Source: Deltaproteobacteria bacterium (GTDB taxonomy: Bacteria; Desulfobacterota; Desulfobulbia; Desulfobulbales; SURF-16). From it: a stretch of DNA of 61,954 nucleotides. A model generated the notes under the pieces. That model had not been told where the DNA came from, made no database searches, and saw only the letters and a program-made list of their open reading frames with translations. The first letter of the stretch is position 1, and each line of letters opens with the position of its first letter. Shown here piece by piece: positions 18,009 through 27,690 of this stretch. The stretch is from NCBI GenBank assembly GCA_016219175.1, contig JACRCD010000067.1:1-61954 (forward strand), written 5' to 3'. The position numbers were made by a program, and so were the translations under genes.

Positions 18009-19652
18009 GTGAAAATGAACACCGTACTCAAGTCATCAATATCGCCAACGGTCTTCTCCTGCTTTGCCGCGTTTAACCGACGGGGAAAATGGCCTTTCCC
18101 CAGGCCTTATTTCATTTTTTTGCTCATCATCCTGGCCTGCGTCCCCACGGCGCGGCAGGGCCTGGCGGCCGGCTCACGCGTATTAAGCCCACAGGCCGAC
18201 CGCTGGCCCGCATGCAATGACAATGCAGAGTCCCAGACAATATCATTTGTCCATGTCGCCGATGTGCATGCGCGGTATAATCCGGACCAGGGAGGATCAA
18301 GCCCGCTGGCCCGGATACGGGGCTTCGTCGAACAACTGAAAAGGGAAAATTCCTATACCGTGTTCACCAACGGTGGCGATGATTATGAAAAAGGCTCCAT
18401 CGCCGAGGAAATCTCTCAGGGGCTCACGACCCGGCAGGTGGTGCAGGCAATGCATTACGATGTCCGCACCCTCGGCAATCACGATTTTGCCTGGGGCATG
18501 GAGGAGTTGCTTGCCTTCAGCCATGATCCGGCGGGGATCGTTGTCGCTTCCAACACAAAAATGACCGGCGGCGCCCCTGGCTGGGTGGACTATGCCGAGC
18601 TCGAGGTCGGTTGCGTCCGCATCGGCTTCTTCGGTTTGGTCTCCAGACCCTGGAACGAAAAGGATGAACAATACGAAGGGTCTTTTTATCCGGAACGGCC
18701 CGAACTGCAATCCGATTTCGATTTCGTGGCAATCGCCAATGATATCATCGTCAGCCACCGGCAGGAGGTCGATCTGCTGGTGCTGGTCAGCCATCTGGGT
18801 GTCGAGGAGGACATGCGCCTGGCCCAACAGATCCGCGGCATCGATCTTATTCTGGGCGGACACAGCCATACCACCATGACCGAGCCGGTGCGGATCATAA
18901 ACACCACCATTATTCATGCCGGCGCCTTTGCCGAAAAGATCGGTCGCTTTGATCTCGACTTCGATCTGCGTGACAGAGAGATCACGGCGAGCCGCTTCCT
19001 GCTGGCGGACAACCGGGAGGGGGAGACGCCGGTCGACGAACCCACCGACCGGGAGGTGAAAAGAATAATCAGCCCGTACCTGGAGGAGATCCATGCGGAT
19101 TTCGCCAATATCAGCGCTGGCCAGAGCAAGAAAGCCATGGCGCTCATTGCCGCCCGGGCCGCAGTGGAGACCCTGGAGGCTGATGCCGCCTTTGTCAGCA
19201 GACATTCGCCCCGGAAAGAATGGCGGAGCGGACCACTGACCCGGCAGGATGTCCTTGATGCCTTCCCTGTGGAGCGGGAACCGGCCGGCAACCCGGGCTT
19301 CAGCAGCCTGTATCTGATCAGAGGGAGTGGTGCGGATCTGCTCCGCGCTCAAACATCTTTATCCGACTTCGCCTATTGGGGGCCGGAGACCATCGACCCC
19401 ACGGCAACCTATACCATCGCCATCCAGAAAGCCCAGGCCTTTCATCAGCGCCACTATTTCGGCCGGGAAATAAGTCTGACCCCGCCCCATCATGGCGCGG
19501 AATTGTGGGAGGCGGTGGTGGCCTTCGGCCACGTTAGAAACGCCGCAAGTCTTTCTGTCGACGAAAACGCGCGGGGGGCGGCGGGTCACGACCTGGTTGC
19601 CTTCCTGCAAGAAATTGGCAACCAGCTTCCGATGGAAGGCGGTGAAAACTGA
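18009..19652 (+). CDS. Exported 5'-nucleotidase/UshA-type metallophosphoesterase
   Basis: 547 residues. Seen: a long N-terminal hydrophobic export segment (about residues 33-55), then the metallophosphoesterase motifs HVADVHARY, NGGDDYEKGS, LGNHDFAWG, LVSHLG and GGHSHT, followed by a C-terminal 5'-nucleotidase domain (about 370-540; LTRQDVLDAFPVE). Known: such enzymes release phosphate from nucleotides or related esters in the periplasm. Motif two reads GGDDYEKG instead of the usual GDxxxGS pattern. Start: GTG at 18009 with GGAGG 5 bases upstream; an ATG at 18015 is the alternative. Divergent from the PHP lipoprotein, with which it may be coregulated. Confidence 0.85.
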   Translation: MKMNTVLKSSISPTVFSCFAAFNRRGKWPFPRPYFIFLLIILACVPTARQGLAAGSRVLSPQADRWPACNDNAESQTISFVHVADVHARYNPDQGGSSPLARIRGFVEQLKRENSYTVFTNGGDDYEKGSIAEEISQGLTTRQVVQAMHYDVRTLGNHDFAWGMEELLAFSHDPAGIVVASNTKMTGGAPGWVDYAELEVGCVRIGFFGLVSRPWNEKDEQYEGSFYPERPELQSDFDFVAIANDIIVSHRQEVDLLVLVSHLGVEEDMRLAQQIRGIDLILGGHSHTTMTEPVRIINTTIIHAGAFAEKIGRFDLDFDLRDREITASRFLLADNREGETPVDEPTDREVKRIISPYLEEIHADFANISAGQSKKAMALIAARAAVETLEADAAFVSRHSPRKEWRSGPLTRQDVLDAFPVEREPAGNPGFSSLYLIRGSGADLLRAQTSLSDFAYWGPETIDPTATYTIAIQKAQAFHQRHYFGREISLTPPHHGAELWEAVVAFGHVRNAASLSVDENARGAAGHDLVAFLQEIGNQLPMEGGEN

Positions 19653-19984
19653 TGAGTTTTATTCCTGCACCTCGTCTGATCCTCAAATCCATTTAGAGCC
19701 TTCGCATAGCGCAGCGACCGCCGCTTCGCTATGCCGTTTGGCTTCCTTCAAAAAAAAGCACAATACCCGCGCTTGCTGCGTTCATTAGCGGCACTGTACC
19801 TTTTCATGGCTCCATAGCTCCTATCTCAAGATACTGTTCACGGTGGGTTTGCTCGTCTCAACCAGTTGTCGCGGCGCCTGCGGAAAACTGATGCCGGATA
19901 GCGCCTTGACAGATGCAATAGACAACGTATACGATCAATCGTGGGTTTCCTTTACCTGTAAATTGTAATCTCCATTACCCGGAT
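19653..19984. other. Intergenic stretch with a small inverted repeat
   Basis: No gene supported. An inverted repeat GCATAGCG / CGCTATGC lies at 19704-19734 and could form a weak hairpin behind the nucleotidase gene, without a T-run. The remainder presumably contains the promoter of the hybrid kinase gene; no convincing -35/-10 pair is visible. Confidence 0.35.
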
Positions 19985-22900
19985 GTGCCCTTGAAGACTA
20001 CTATTAACGATAAGAATAAGGCGATCGGCATCGTCATCATGGTTGTCGTGCTCCTGTCCGGGGCGTATTTCTTCGAGGTGGGCAGACTTCATCTCAAAAC
20101 AATCAATCAACTTATCCAGGCGGAAGAACGTTCCATCAATTCAATCATTAAGGACGTTGAATATTTTTCCCTGGAACCCTATAAACAGCGGGTAAGCAAT
20201 TTACTGGACAACCATGAGGAAATTGTCCGGGCCTTTGCCCAGCGGGACCGCGATGCCCTTTACCGGCTGGCCCTCCCCAAATACAAGTCGCTGCAGAATG
20301 AAAACAGTGAGTTATATGTGATGCACTTTCATCTCCCCGACGGCACCACCCTGTTGAGGATGCACTGGCCCGACTATTACGGCGATGACTTGACCGAAAT
20401 CAGGCCTATTGTCCACGCCGTCCATCAGCTCCGGGAGCAACAGACGGGGTATGAAATCGGCCGCCAGGGGGCTTTCTACCGTATAGTCCATCCGGTTTTT
20501 TATCATGGTGATTACATCGGCGCCCTCGAACTGGGAATCCGAGTGCACCAGATCAAGAAAAACCTGCAGAAACAGATTGACTCCCCGATCACCTCCTTTT
20601 TTCTGGCGGATGAGTGGCGGAAAGTTGTGGAAGGGCCGCAATATAAAATGATTTCTTTCGGCAGGCACATTCTGAATACCCATGATGATCCGAACTTCAT
20701 GCTGCTCCCCCGGGATTTTGATTTCACCGAGGATAACAGGGAAATACAGATTCACGACAGCACCTATCTTGTTCACACCTATCCGATTTTCAAAAACCAT
20801 CAAGGCGCTACCATTGGCGGCATCCTGGTGCTGCAAGATATTTCCCAGGCTGTTGCCCGGAAAGGTAATTTTGTTATCCGGTTTTTTCTCTTTGCCGGAG
20901 TCTTATTGGCCATCTCAATCTGTACCCTCTATCTCAGTTTCAACAAAGTGATCGGCAAACTGGAAAAATCGGGGCGTTTGCTGAAAAATACGGTCGACTC
21001 GTTGAAAATGGAAATTGAGGATAGAAAGCAGGCCGAGGAAAAATTAAACAAGACACATATTTGCCTGAAAATGGCGCTGCAGTCCGCCAATATAGGGACG
21101 TGGGACTGGAATCCTGTTACCAATCAGGTAATTTTTTCACCTGAATGCCTGCAGCAGTTGGGGATGGAGGATAAAGGCGAGCCCTTCCGCTTTGCCGACT
21201 GGGAAGGGCGTCTGCATCATCAGGACAGGACCGGCGCCCTTGCCAGCCTGCGGCAATACCTCGAAGGGCGATTGCCGAAATACGCCGTGGAATTCCGTTT
21301 GCGTCACACGGATGGCTCCTATCGCTGGATTTATTCCCAAGGCGAGGCGATGTTTGATGGTGATGGAAAGCCGTGCCGCCTGCTGGGTTGCCATATGGAT
21401 ATTACGGAGCGCAAGGTGGCGGAAGAAGCATTACGGGAAAGTGAGGAAAAATACCGCTGCCTGCTGGAAAACATTACCCACGGCATTGCCATGATCAACG
21501 CCGATTACACCGTTGCCACGGTTAATAAGGCCATCGGGCAGGGATTTCAGGCAGAGGCCCGTGATTTTATCGGCAAATACTGTTTCCGGGAATTTCAGCA
21601 ACGGGACACGGTCTGCCCCGATTGCCCGGGAACGTTGGCCATGGCTACGGGGAGTCCTCAGTCGATCGAGATGACACTTCTCAAAGGGGAGCGCCTTGTT
21701 GAAAGGAATAAAACAGCCTTTCCCCTTGCCTCCGGCAACGGGCACTCCTCGGGCTTTGTCCTTATTATCGAGGATATGACAGAGCGGAGGCAGGCGGAAA
21801 AATCATTGCGGCAGTATAAGCATATCGTCAATGCCTCCCAGGATCAGATGGCATTTGTGGACAGAAACTACGTCTATATAATGGTCAATGAAACATATCT
21901 CCAGGCCCATAACAGGAAGAGGGAAGAGATTATCGGCCGCAAGGCTACCGAGGTTTTTGATCCGGAAATATTTGCGCGCGTCATCAAAGAGAAAGTGGAT
22001 AAAGCCCTGGCCGGGGAGACCATCCATTACCAGTACTGGTATGATTACCCCCTGCAGGGACGGTGCTACATGGATGTCGTCTATTCACCCTTTATTGATA
22101 AAGAGGGGAATGTCTCCGGCATTGTCGTTAATTCCCGCGATATCACGAGACGGAAACTTGCCGAGGAGGAACTGAAAAAATACCAATATATCGTTTCCGC
22201 CTCCCGGGACCATATGGCCTTTGTGGATAGAAATTATGTTTATCAGGCGGTGAATGACGCCTATTTGCGTGATTTCAAAAAAGGACGTGACGGGATAGTC
22301 GGTCATTCGGTAACGGATCTGCTGGGCAGGGAAAAATTCGAATCACTGGTGAAGAGGAAACTGGATCTGGCCTTTGGCGGAAAGCATGTCCAATATGAGA
22401 GCTGGTTTGATTTTCCCCGGCGCGGCACGGCATTTATGGAGGTACGTTACTATCCTTTTTACGATGACGATAATCGCATAACCGGAGTCGTGGTTAATTC
22501 CAGGGATATAACCGAACGCAAAAAAACGGAAGAGCGGCTGCGCGAGGCACAGAAGAAGGAGGCGTTAGGGACTCTTGCCGGAGGAATCGCCCATGATTTC
22601 AATAACATCCTGGGGGCGATTATCGGCTGCACGGAACTCACCCTGCTGGATACTCCGCCGGGAACCCCTTCTCACAGTCATTTGATGTTGGTGCGCCAGG
22701 CCGCTCAGCGGGCCGTGGACCTGGTGAAACAGATTCTCTGCTTTAGCCGGCAGCAGAAAGGGGAATACAAACCGGCCAAGATCATTCCCCTGATCAAGGA
22801 GGCCATGAAAATGGTGCGGGCCTCTTTACCGGCTACCATTGAGATCAGGCTCAGCATAGAAACCGACAATGATGTGGTGCAGGCCGATCTGACCCATATT

Positions 22901-23695
22901 CATCAAATGGTCATGAACCTCTGCACCAATGCCGCCCATGCCATGGAGGAAAAAGGAGGACTTCTGCTGCTGCGGCTGGCTGCGATGAGCCACTCCGATA
23001 TCCCGACGCAGCAGGAAATTGAACCGGGTCCATATATAATGCTGGCCATAATCGATACGGGCCACGGTATAGAAAAGAGTATCCGGGAACGGATCTTTGA
23101 CCCGTATTTTACCACCAAGGAGGTGGGCAAGGGAACAGGTCTCGGGCTAGCCATCGTTCACTCCATCGTCAAGAACCACAAGGGAATCATTGAGCTGTAC
23201 AGTGAGGAAAATAAGGGGACCACGGTCCAGGTCTATCTTCCCCTTTTCAATAAACAGGCAGCTGTGGAGAAAAACAGGGAAACCTCCCTTCCCACTGGGA
23301 ATGAGTGTATTCTGTTCGTTGATGACGAAGCGGCCCTCGCCCAGACAGGCAAGGAGATTCTGGAGCGTTTCGGTTATAAGGTGTTCATGAAAACCGGCAG
23401 TGAGGAGGCCCTGCAATTTTTCCGCGAATATCCGGACCTCTTCGATCTGGTTATTTCCGACCAGACCATGCCGCGGATGGCCGGCATGGAGCTGTTACGG
23501 GAAATCATGCGGATCCGGCCGGGAATACCGATGGTCCTCTGCACGGGTTACAGTGATTCAGTTGATGCGGATTTGGCGGAATCCTGCGGCATCAGCCATT
23601 TCATGCTGAAACCGCTGGCCGTGCGTAATCTGATCGAAACGGTTCGTAATGTGCTTGACAACAAGATTGAGGGGATGCCTGAAAAGCGAGGATAA
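19985..23695 (+). CDS. Membrane hybrid histidine kinase: Cache-like sensor, four PAS, HK, receiver
   Basis: 1236 residues. Seen in order: transmembrane helix 1 (about 13-32), a periplasmic region of about 260 residues resembling a Cache fold, helix 2 (about 297-320), four PAS domains (about 360-475, 482-598, 605-725, 728-845, each of the first, third and fourth ending in a D-I-T-E/R-R-K motif), a HisKA domain with H870 in [12 protein letters not shown], a HATPase ([17 protein letters not shown]) and a C-terminal receiver with D1159 in [12 protein letters not shown] three and four are very similar and probably arose by duplication. Start GTG at 19985 is weakly supported. Downstream, separated by a dispersed repeat, lies an NtrC-type regulator that is its likely partner. 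Confidence 0.93.
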   Translation: MPLKTTINDKNKAIGIVIMVVVLLSGAYFFEVGRLHLKTINQLIQAEERSINSIIKDVEYFSLEPYKQRVSNLLDNHEEIVRAFAQRDRDALYRLALPKYKSLQNENSELYVMHFHLPDGTTLLRMHWPDYYGDDLTEIRPIVHAVHQLREQQTGYEIGRQGAFYRIVHPVFYHGDYIGALELGIRVHQIKKNLQKQIDSPITSFFLADEWRKVVEGPQYKMISFGRHILNTHDDPNFMLLPRDFDFTEDNREIQIHDSTYLVHTYPIFKNHQGATIGGILVLQDISQAVARKGNFVIRFFLFAGVLLAISICTLYLSFNKVIGKLEKSGRLLKNTVDSLKMEIEDRKQAEEKLNKTHICLKMALQSANIGTWDWNPVTNQVIFSPECLQQLGMEDKGEPFRFADWEGRLHHQDRTGALASLRQYLEGRLPKYAVEFRLRHTDGSYRWIYSQGEAMFDGDGKPCRLLGCHMDITERKVAEEALRESEEKYRCLLENITHGIAMINADYTVATVNKAIGQGFQAEARDFIGKYCFREFQQRDTVCPDCPGTLAMATGSPQSIEMTLLKGERLVERNKTAFPLASGNGHSSGFVLIIEDMTERRQAEKSLRQYKHIVNASQDQMAFVDRNYVYIMVNETYLQAHNRKREEIIGRKATEVFDPEIFARVIKEKVDKALAGETIHYQYWYDYPLQGRCYMDVVYSPFIDKEGNVSGIVVNSRDITRRKLAEEELKKYQYIVSASRDHMAFVDRNYVYQAVNDAYLRDFKKGRDGIVGHSVTDLLGREKFESLVKRKLDLAFGGKHVQYESWFDFPRRGTAFMEVRYYPFYDDDNRITGVVVNSRDITERKKTEERLREAQKKEALGTLAGGIAHDFNNILGAIIGCTELTLLDTPPGTPSHSHLMLVRQAAQRAVDLVKQILCFSRQQKGEYKPAKIIPLIKEAMKMVRASLPATIEIRLSIETDNDVVQADLTHIHQMVMNLCTNAAHAMEEKGGLLLLRLAAMSHSDIPTQQEIEPGPYIMLAIIDTGHGIEKSIRERIFDPYFTTKEVGKGTGLGLAIVHSIVKNHKGIIELYSEENKGTTVQVYLPLFNKQAAVEKNRETSLPTGNECILFVDDEAALAQTGKEILERFGYKVFMKTGSEEALQFFREYPDLFDLVISDQTMPRMAGMELLREIMRIRPGIPMVLCTGYSDSVDADLAESCGISHFMLKPLAVRNLIETVRNVLDNKIEGMPEKRG

Positions 23696-23776
23696 CCAAT
23701 GAACGCCCGCGAGCGCATTTTTCACTGACCCCCGGTAAATTTGACACTGTCTGGGAATAACGATACATTATTAAAA

Positions 23777-23959
23777 TTGATGGCGTCGTAAAAAATACCC
23801 TGAAGGGCATAAATCCGATCTACTGCGTTGTAGTATATTTTTGTTCGTTCGGCATACCACATGTATAGCCTCACTCTCAAAAATACACTACGCCTTGTAT
23901 ATCGAATTTTGTTACGTAGCCATCCGGGCTTTGGCGCCGACTTTTTACGAGTTCATCAA
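23777..23959 (-). repeat. Dispersed 183-bp element, copy B, complete
   Basis: The complete member of the family. Its ends form imperfect terminal inverted repeats: TTGATGGCGTCGTAAAAA at 23777 and TTGATGAACTCGTAAAAA read inward from 23959. The interior matches copies A and C almost base for base. It fills most of the 302-base gap between the hybrid kinase and the NtrC-type regulator and ends 38 bases before the regulator's start. No transposase is encoded, so it must have been moved in trans. Inference: MITE-like element inserted into a two-component operon. Confidence 0.85.
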
Positions 23960-23997
23960 AATTAACGATGTTTTTATTTACCCATTGAGCGCGGAAT

Positions 23998-25410
23998 ATG
24001 GCAAACGTCCTGATTATAGATGATGACAGGGAAATGAACTACACGTTGGCGGCCATGGTCGATAAAATGGGCTATGATGTGGTGCCCGCCTATACCCTGC
24101 GGGAAGGTTTGCAGGAGGCAACCGAAAAAAAATTCGACGTTGTGCTTCTTGATATCCACCTGCCGGACGGCAATGGGCTGAATGCCCTGCCCTCCTTGCG
24201 GGAAAGTTCCGGAAGGCCCGAGGTTATCATCATCACCGGCAGCGGCGACATGGATGGGGCGGAGCTCGCCATTACAAACGGGGCGTGGGATTATATTGAA
24301 AAGACCTCTTCCATCCTGGCCATGACCCTGCCGCTGCTGCGGGCCATGCAATACAAAGAGGAAAAGAAAAAACAGGATGTCACGCCTATTCTCCTGAACA
24401 GGCAGCAGATAATTGGGGACAGCCCGGCCATCAGGCACTGCCTGGACCATGTCGCCAAAGCCTCCATCAGCGACGCCAATGTCCTCATCACCGGGGAAAC
24501 GGGGACCGGCAAGGAACTTTTTGCCAGAACAATTCATGAGAACAGCCGGCGCAGGAACGGAAATTTCGTTATTGTCGATTGCGCCTCCATGCCTGAAAAC
24601 CTGGTGGCAAGCATGCTTTTCGGCCATGAAAAAGGGGCTTTCACCGGTGCGGACAAGGCCTCTTCAGGACTGATAAAGCATGCCGACGGAGGCACGCTTT
24701 TCCTTGACGAGATTGGCGAATTACCCTTCTCCATGCAGAAGGCGTTTCTGCGGATTACCCAGGAACGCAGCTTTCGTCCGGTTGGTTCCAAACGGGAAGA
24801 GGAGAGTGATTTCAGGCTGCTGGCCGCAACCAACCGCAACCTTGATGACATGGCGCGGAATGGGCAGTTCCGCAGTGACCTCCTTTTTCGCCTGCGTACC
24901 CTGACGATCCATTTGCCGAGCCTGCGGGAGAGGAAAAAAGATATTCAGAGTCTGGCCATGTTTTACATGAACAGACTCTGCGAGCAACACTGTACTGACA
25001 TTAAAGGTTTTTCCCCCGACTTTTTCAGGTCGATTCTCGAATACGAGTGGCCCGGAAATGTGCGGGAATTATTCAACACCATTGAGACCACGTTTCTTGC
25101 CGCCTACAATGACCCCATTCTGTTTACCATGCACCTCCCCGTTCCCCTGCGGGTGAAACTGGCCCAGGCCTCCATTACCAGCCATGCTTTGGAAAAGAGC
25201 CATCTGGAGACCAGCCTTGACCCGGCCGGGCCCCACCCAAAACTTCGCGAATTCAGGCAGCAGGTGGTGAATAGCGGCGAAAAATTCTATCTGGAGAACC
25301 TCATGGGCAGAACACGGGGCAACATGAAAGAGGCCTGTGAAATCTCGGGTCTTGCCCGCGCCCGTCTTTATGAGTTGTTTACGAAACATAATATCGACAA
25401 AACTTCCTGA
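23998..25410 (+). CDS. NtrC-family sigma-54-dependent response regulator
   Basis: 470 residues. Seen: receiver domain (DDD at 8-10, phosphoacceptor D52 in LLDIHLPDG), AAA+ domain with Walker A GETGTGKE, the sigma-54 contact loop GAFTGAD, Walker B TLFLDEIGE and an arginine-finger region NGQFRSDLLFRL, then a Fis-type helix-turn-helix (NMKEACEISGLARARLYELF). Known: such proteins open sigma-54 promoters after phosphorylation. The ribosome-binding site is poor (GCGGAAT), and the copy-B repeat lies just upstream, so expression may now depend on sequences in or next to that element. The likely kinase is the upstream hybrid kinase. Confidence 0.95.
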   Translation: MANVLIIDDDREMNYTLAAMVDKMGYDVVPAYTLREGLQEATEKKFDVVLLDIHLPDGNGLNALPSLRESSGRPEVIIITGSGDMDGAELAITNGAWDYIEKTSSILAMTLPLLRAMQYKEEKKKQDVTPILLNRQQIIGDSPAIRHCLDHVAKASISDANVLITGETGTGKELFARTIHENSRRRNGNFVIVDCASMPENLVASMLFGHEKGAFTGADKASSGLIKHADGGTLFLDEIGELPFSMQKAFLRITQERSFRPVGSKREEESDFRLLAATNRNLDDMARNGQFRSDLLFRLRTLTIHLPSLRERKKDIQSLAMFYMNRLCEQHCTDIKGFSPDFFRSILEYEWPGNVRELFNTIETTFLAAYNDPILFTMHLPVPLRVKLAQASITSHALEKSHLETSLDPAGPHPKLREFRQQVVNSGEKFYLENLMGRTRGNMKEACEISGLARARLYELFTKHNIDKTS

Positions 25411-25640
25411 TCCCCGCCCTCTCTTTTCCATTTTTTCCGGAATTTTCTGATTTTCCCAGACTGAAAAAGCCTTGCGCCCGCATTTTTTTCGGCCGTTCAT
25501 AAAGGGCTTGAGTTGTAACACTCTGATAAGAGACAATATTTTATTTATCTCCGGAGAGGCCTGTTTTTTGCTGAAGAGATATGTTCGGTTGAGCATAAAG
25601 GGAGGGGTGTTGAAATCCAATTCTCATGAGGTAAAGAAAT

Positions 25641-27527
25641 ATGTTTTTTTTACGGGAGAGGAATGTCGGCTCAAAAATTGCGATCGGTTTTGGCGGGGCT
25701 TTAATCATGCTTGCGGTTATTACCATTATCACCTACCTCGGGTTTCAACGGGTTGACAAGCTGAGCCATGAAGTCAGCAACGACAATGATCATAATGCCT
25801 TTGTCCTGGCCAAGGAAATCGACCATCTGAAATGGATGGCGGAGCTGAAATCCCTTTTCCTGCGCAAGGATCTGGAATCAGTACAGGTGGAGACCGATGA
25901 TCATCAATGCGGGTTCGGCAAGTTGCTTTATGGCGAGGCCGGCAAGGAGATGGCGGCGGAGGACAAGGCGCTTGCCGTCTTTTTGGAAGAGGTCAAGGAA
26001 CCTCATAAGCGGTTGCATGAATCAGCCATGGCGATTGGCGATACATATGTTGCCTTTGATGCCACGGTTGATTCACTGTTGTCGGACCGCTGGATCGATC
26101 ATCTGGTGTGGCTCAAGGATTTAAGTAATTCCCTGCTGAGCGGCGCAAAGTTTATGGGTGGCCTGAATCCGCAGCAATGTGCTTTTGGTCAGTGGTATCA
26201 TTCGTATCATACCGAGGATGAAGAGTTGCGCGCCCTGTTGAATGGCTGGGAGGGCCCCCATGAGCGGCTGCATCAGTCCGCCCAGGAAATTGTCACGGCC
26301 ATGAATAATAATGATATGCAGCAGGCGCGCGTAATTTATCAGGAGAAAACCCTGCCCGAGCTCAATGAGCTTGCCGCCCGCTACCAGCAGACCATGGCCT
26401 GGGTGGACAGAAAAGTCGTCTCTCAGCAGAAGGCCCTGGATATATTTCAGGTGGATACCGTGGCTGCCTTAAGTGATGTAGAGAAAATACTCGAAAAAAT
26501 GAGGACACATATCGGCCGGAAATCACAACAGGCCACACTCCAGCTCAACAGTCGAATCGATACAACCCTGACTCTGGTCAGTGTAATTTCCCTTATTTCC
26601 TTATTTCTCGGCATAGGCGCGGCGTTGTTGATAAAAAGACAAATCAATAATTCCCTCAATCAGGCAATAGAAGATCTGCGGGAGAGCGCTGACGAAATAG
26701 GAGCCGCTTCCCAGCAAATCGGGGCGTCCAGCAGGGAACTGGCTGAAGGTTCTGCGGAACAGGCCGCATCCATTGAAGAAATTTCCGCTTCCCTCGAGGA
26801 AATATCCTCCATGACCCGGAGAAATGCCGATAATGCCGGCCAGGCGAAACATAAGGTGGAGGATGCCCGGCAGATTATAGCCCTGTTGGACCAACATATG
26901 AATCAGATGACGGCAGCCATCGAGGAAATAACCAGATCGAGCGAAGAGACGGGAAAAATCAACAAAACAATTGACGAGATAGCTTTCCAGACCAATCTCC
27001 TGGCCTTGAATGCCGCCGTTGAAGCGGCCCGGGCCGGGGAAGCGGGCGCGGGCTTTGCCGTTGTTGCCGAACAGGTGAGAAGCCTGGCCCTGAGGGCCAC
27101 GGAGGCCGCCAAAAATACCAGCGGTCTGATTGAAAAAACAATCCAGTCGGTGAAAGCCGGCAACGAGCTGACTTCCTCAACCCGGGCAGCGTTCGGCCAA
27201 AATGTCCATATTTCAGGAATCATCGGCAATCTCGTTGATGAGATAGCGGGAGCTTCCGAAGAACAGGCACGTGGTATCGAGCTGCTGAATGCGGCAGTCT
27301 GCGAGATGGATAAAGTAACGCAGCAAACTGCTGCAAATGCGGATCAATCGGCCTCGTCGGCCGTGCTTCTCAAGCAGCGGGATGAGAAGCTGCGGCTGAG
27401 TGTCGGCCGGTTACAGCGGATGGTCCAGGGCGGCAGGACTCATAAAAACGCGGAAGGACATGCGGTTGCGGATTATCCTTTTCCCGTTGCTTACGGGAAC
27501 ATGCGTATGGCAGCCAAAACGAGATAA
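25641..27527 (+). CDS. Chemoreceptor with two CZB-like sensor domains
   Basis: 628 residues. Seen: transmembrane helix 1 (about 12-34); two consecutive segments with the CZB pattern (His, then HQCGFGKLL and PHKRLH at about 53-130; His, then QQCAFGQWY and PHERLH at about 150-215); helix 2 (about 310-332); and a signalling domain with tip [20 protein letters not shown]. Known: CZB (chemoreceptor zinc-binding) domains use three His and one Cys to hold zinc, often sensing hypochlorite or redox state. Here they lie between the membrane helices, so they are predicted to face the periplasm. GAGG precedes the ATG. No HAMP domain is obvious. The last 20 residues are repeated in a remnant near 30670. 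Confidence 0.92.
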   Translation: MFFLRERNVGSKIAIGFGGALIMLAVITIITYLGFQRVDKLSHEVSNDNDHNAFVLAKEIDHLKWMAELKSLFLRKDLESVQVETDDHQCGFGKLLYGEAGKEMAAEDKALAVFLEEVKEPHKRLHESAMAIGDTYVAFDATVDSLLSDRWIDHLVWLKDLSNSLLSGAKFMGGLNPQQCAFGQWYHSYHTEDEELRALLNGWEGPHERLHQSAQEIVTAMNNNDMQQARVIYQEKTLPELNELAARYQQTMAWVDRKVVSQQKALDIFQVDTVAALSDVEKILEKMRTHIGRKSQQATLQLNSRIDTTLTLVSVISLISLFLGIGAALLIKRQINNSLNQAIEDLRESADEIGAASQQIGASSRELAEGSAEQAASIEEISASLEEISSMTRRNADNAGQAKHKVEDARQIIALLDQHMNQMTAAIEEITRSSEETGKINKTIDEIAFQTNLLALNAAVEAARAGEAGAGFAVVAEQVRSLALRATEAAKNTSGLIEKTIQSVKAGNELTSSTRAAFGQNVHISGIIGNLVDEIAGASEEQARGIELLNAAVCEMDKVTQQTAANADQSASSAVLLKQRDEKLRLSVGRLQRMVQGGRTHKNAEGHAVADYPFPVAYGNMRMAAKTR

Positions 27528-27690
27528 AGGCGATGACGAGGTGGGTGAAGGGAAGAAACAGCACAAGTCACCAGATACCCTTAGCGCAATAAGCCTCAGG
27601 CACAAGGGTTTCAGTGACAAAAGCCGGAAATTCCGGCAGGCAATATGGACCTGACGGGATAATGCGAACGCTACATCAAGGAGAAAAAGT

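Noticed and set aside
19492-19788. Plus-strand frame overlapping the 3' end of the nucleotidase gene
   Set aside because: It is a shadow of the nucleotidase frame and continues into intergenic DNA without protein character.
23841-24023. Plus-strand 60-residue frame beginning MFVRHTTCIASLSK, also seen at 61666-61932 on the minus strand
   Set aside because: Both frames lie inside copies of the 183-bp repeat. Their similarity reflects the repeat, there is no ribosome-binding site, and they run into unrelated flanks.
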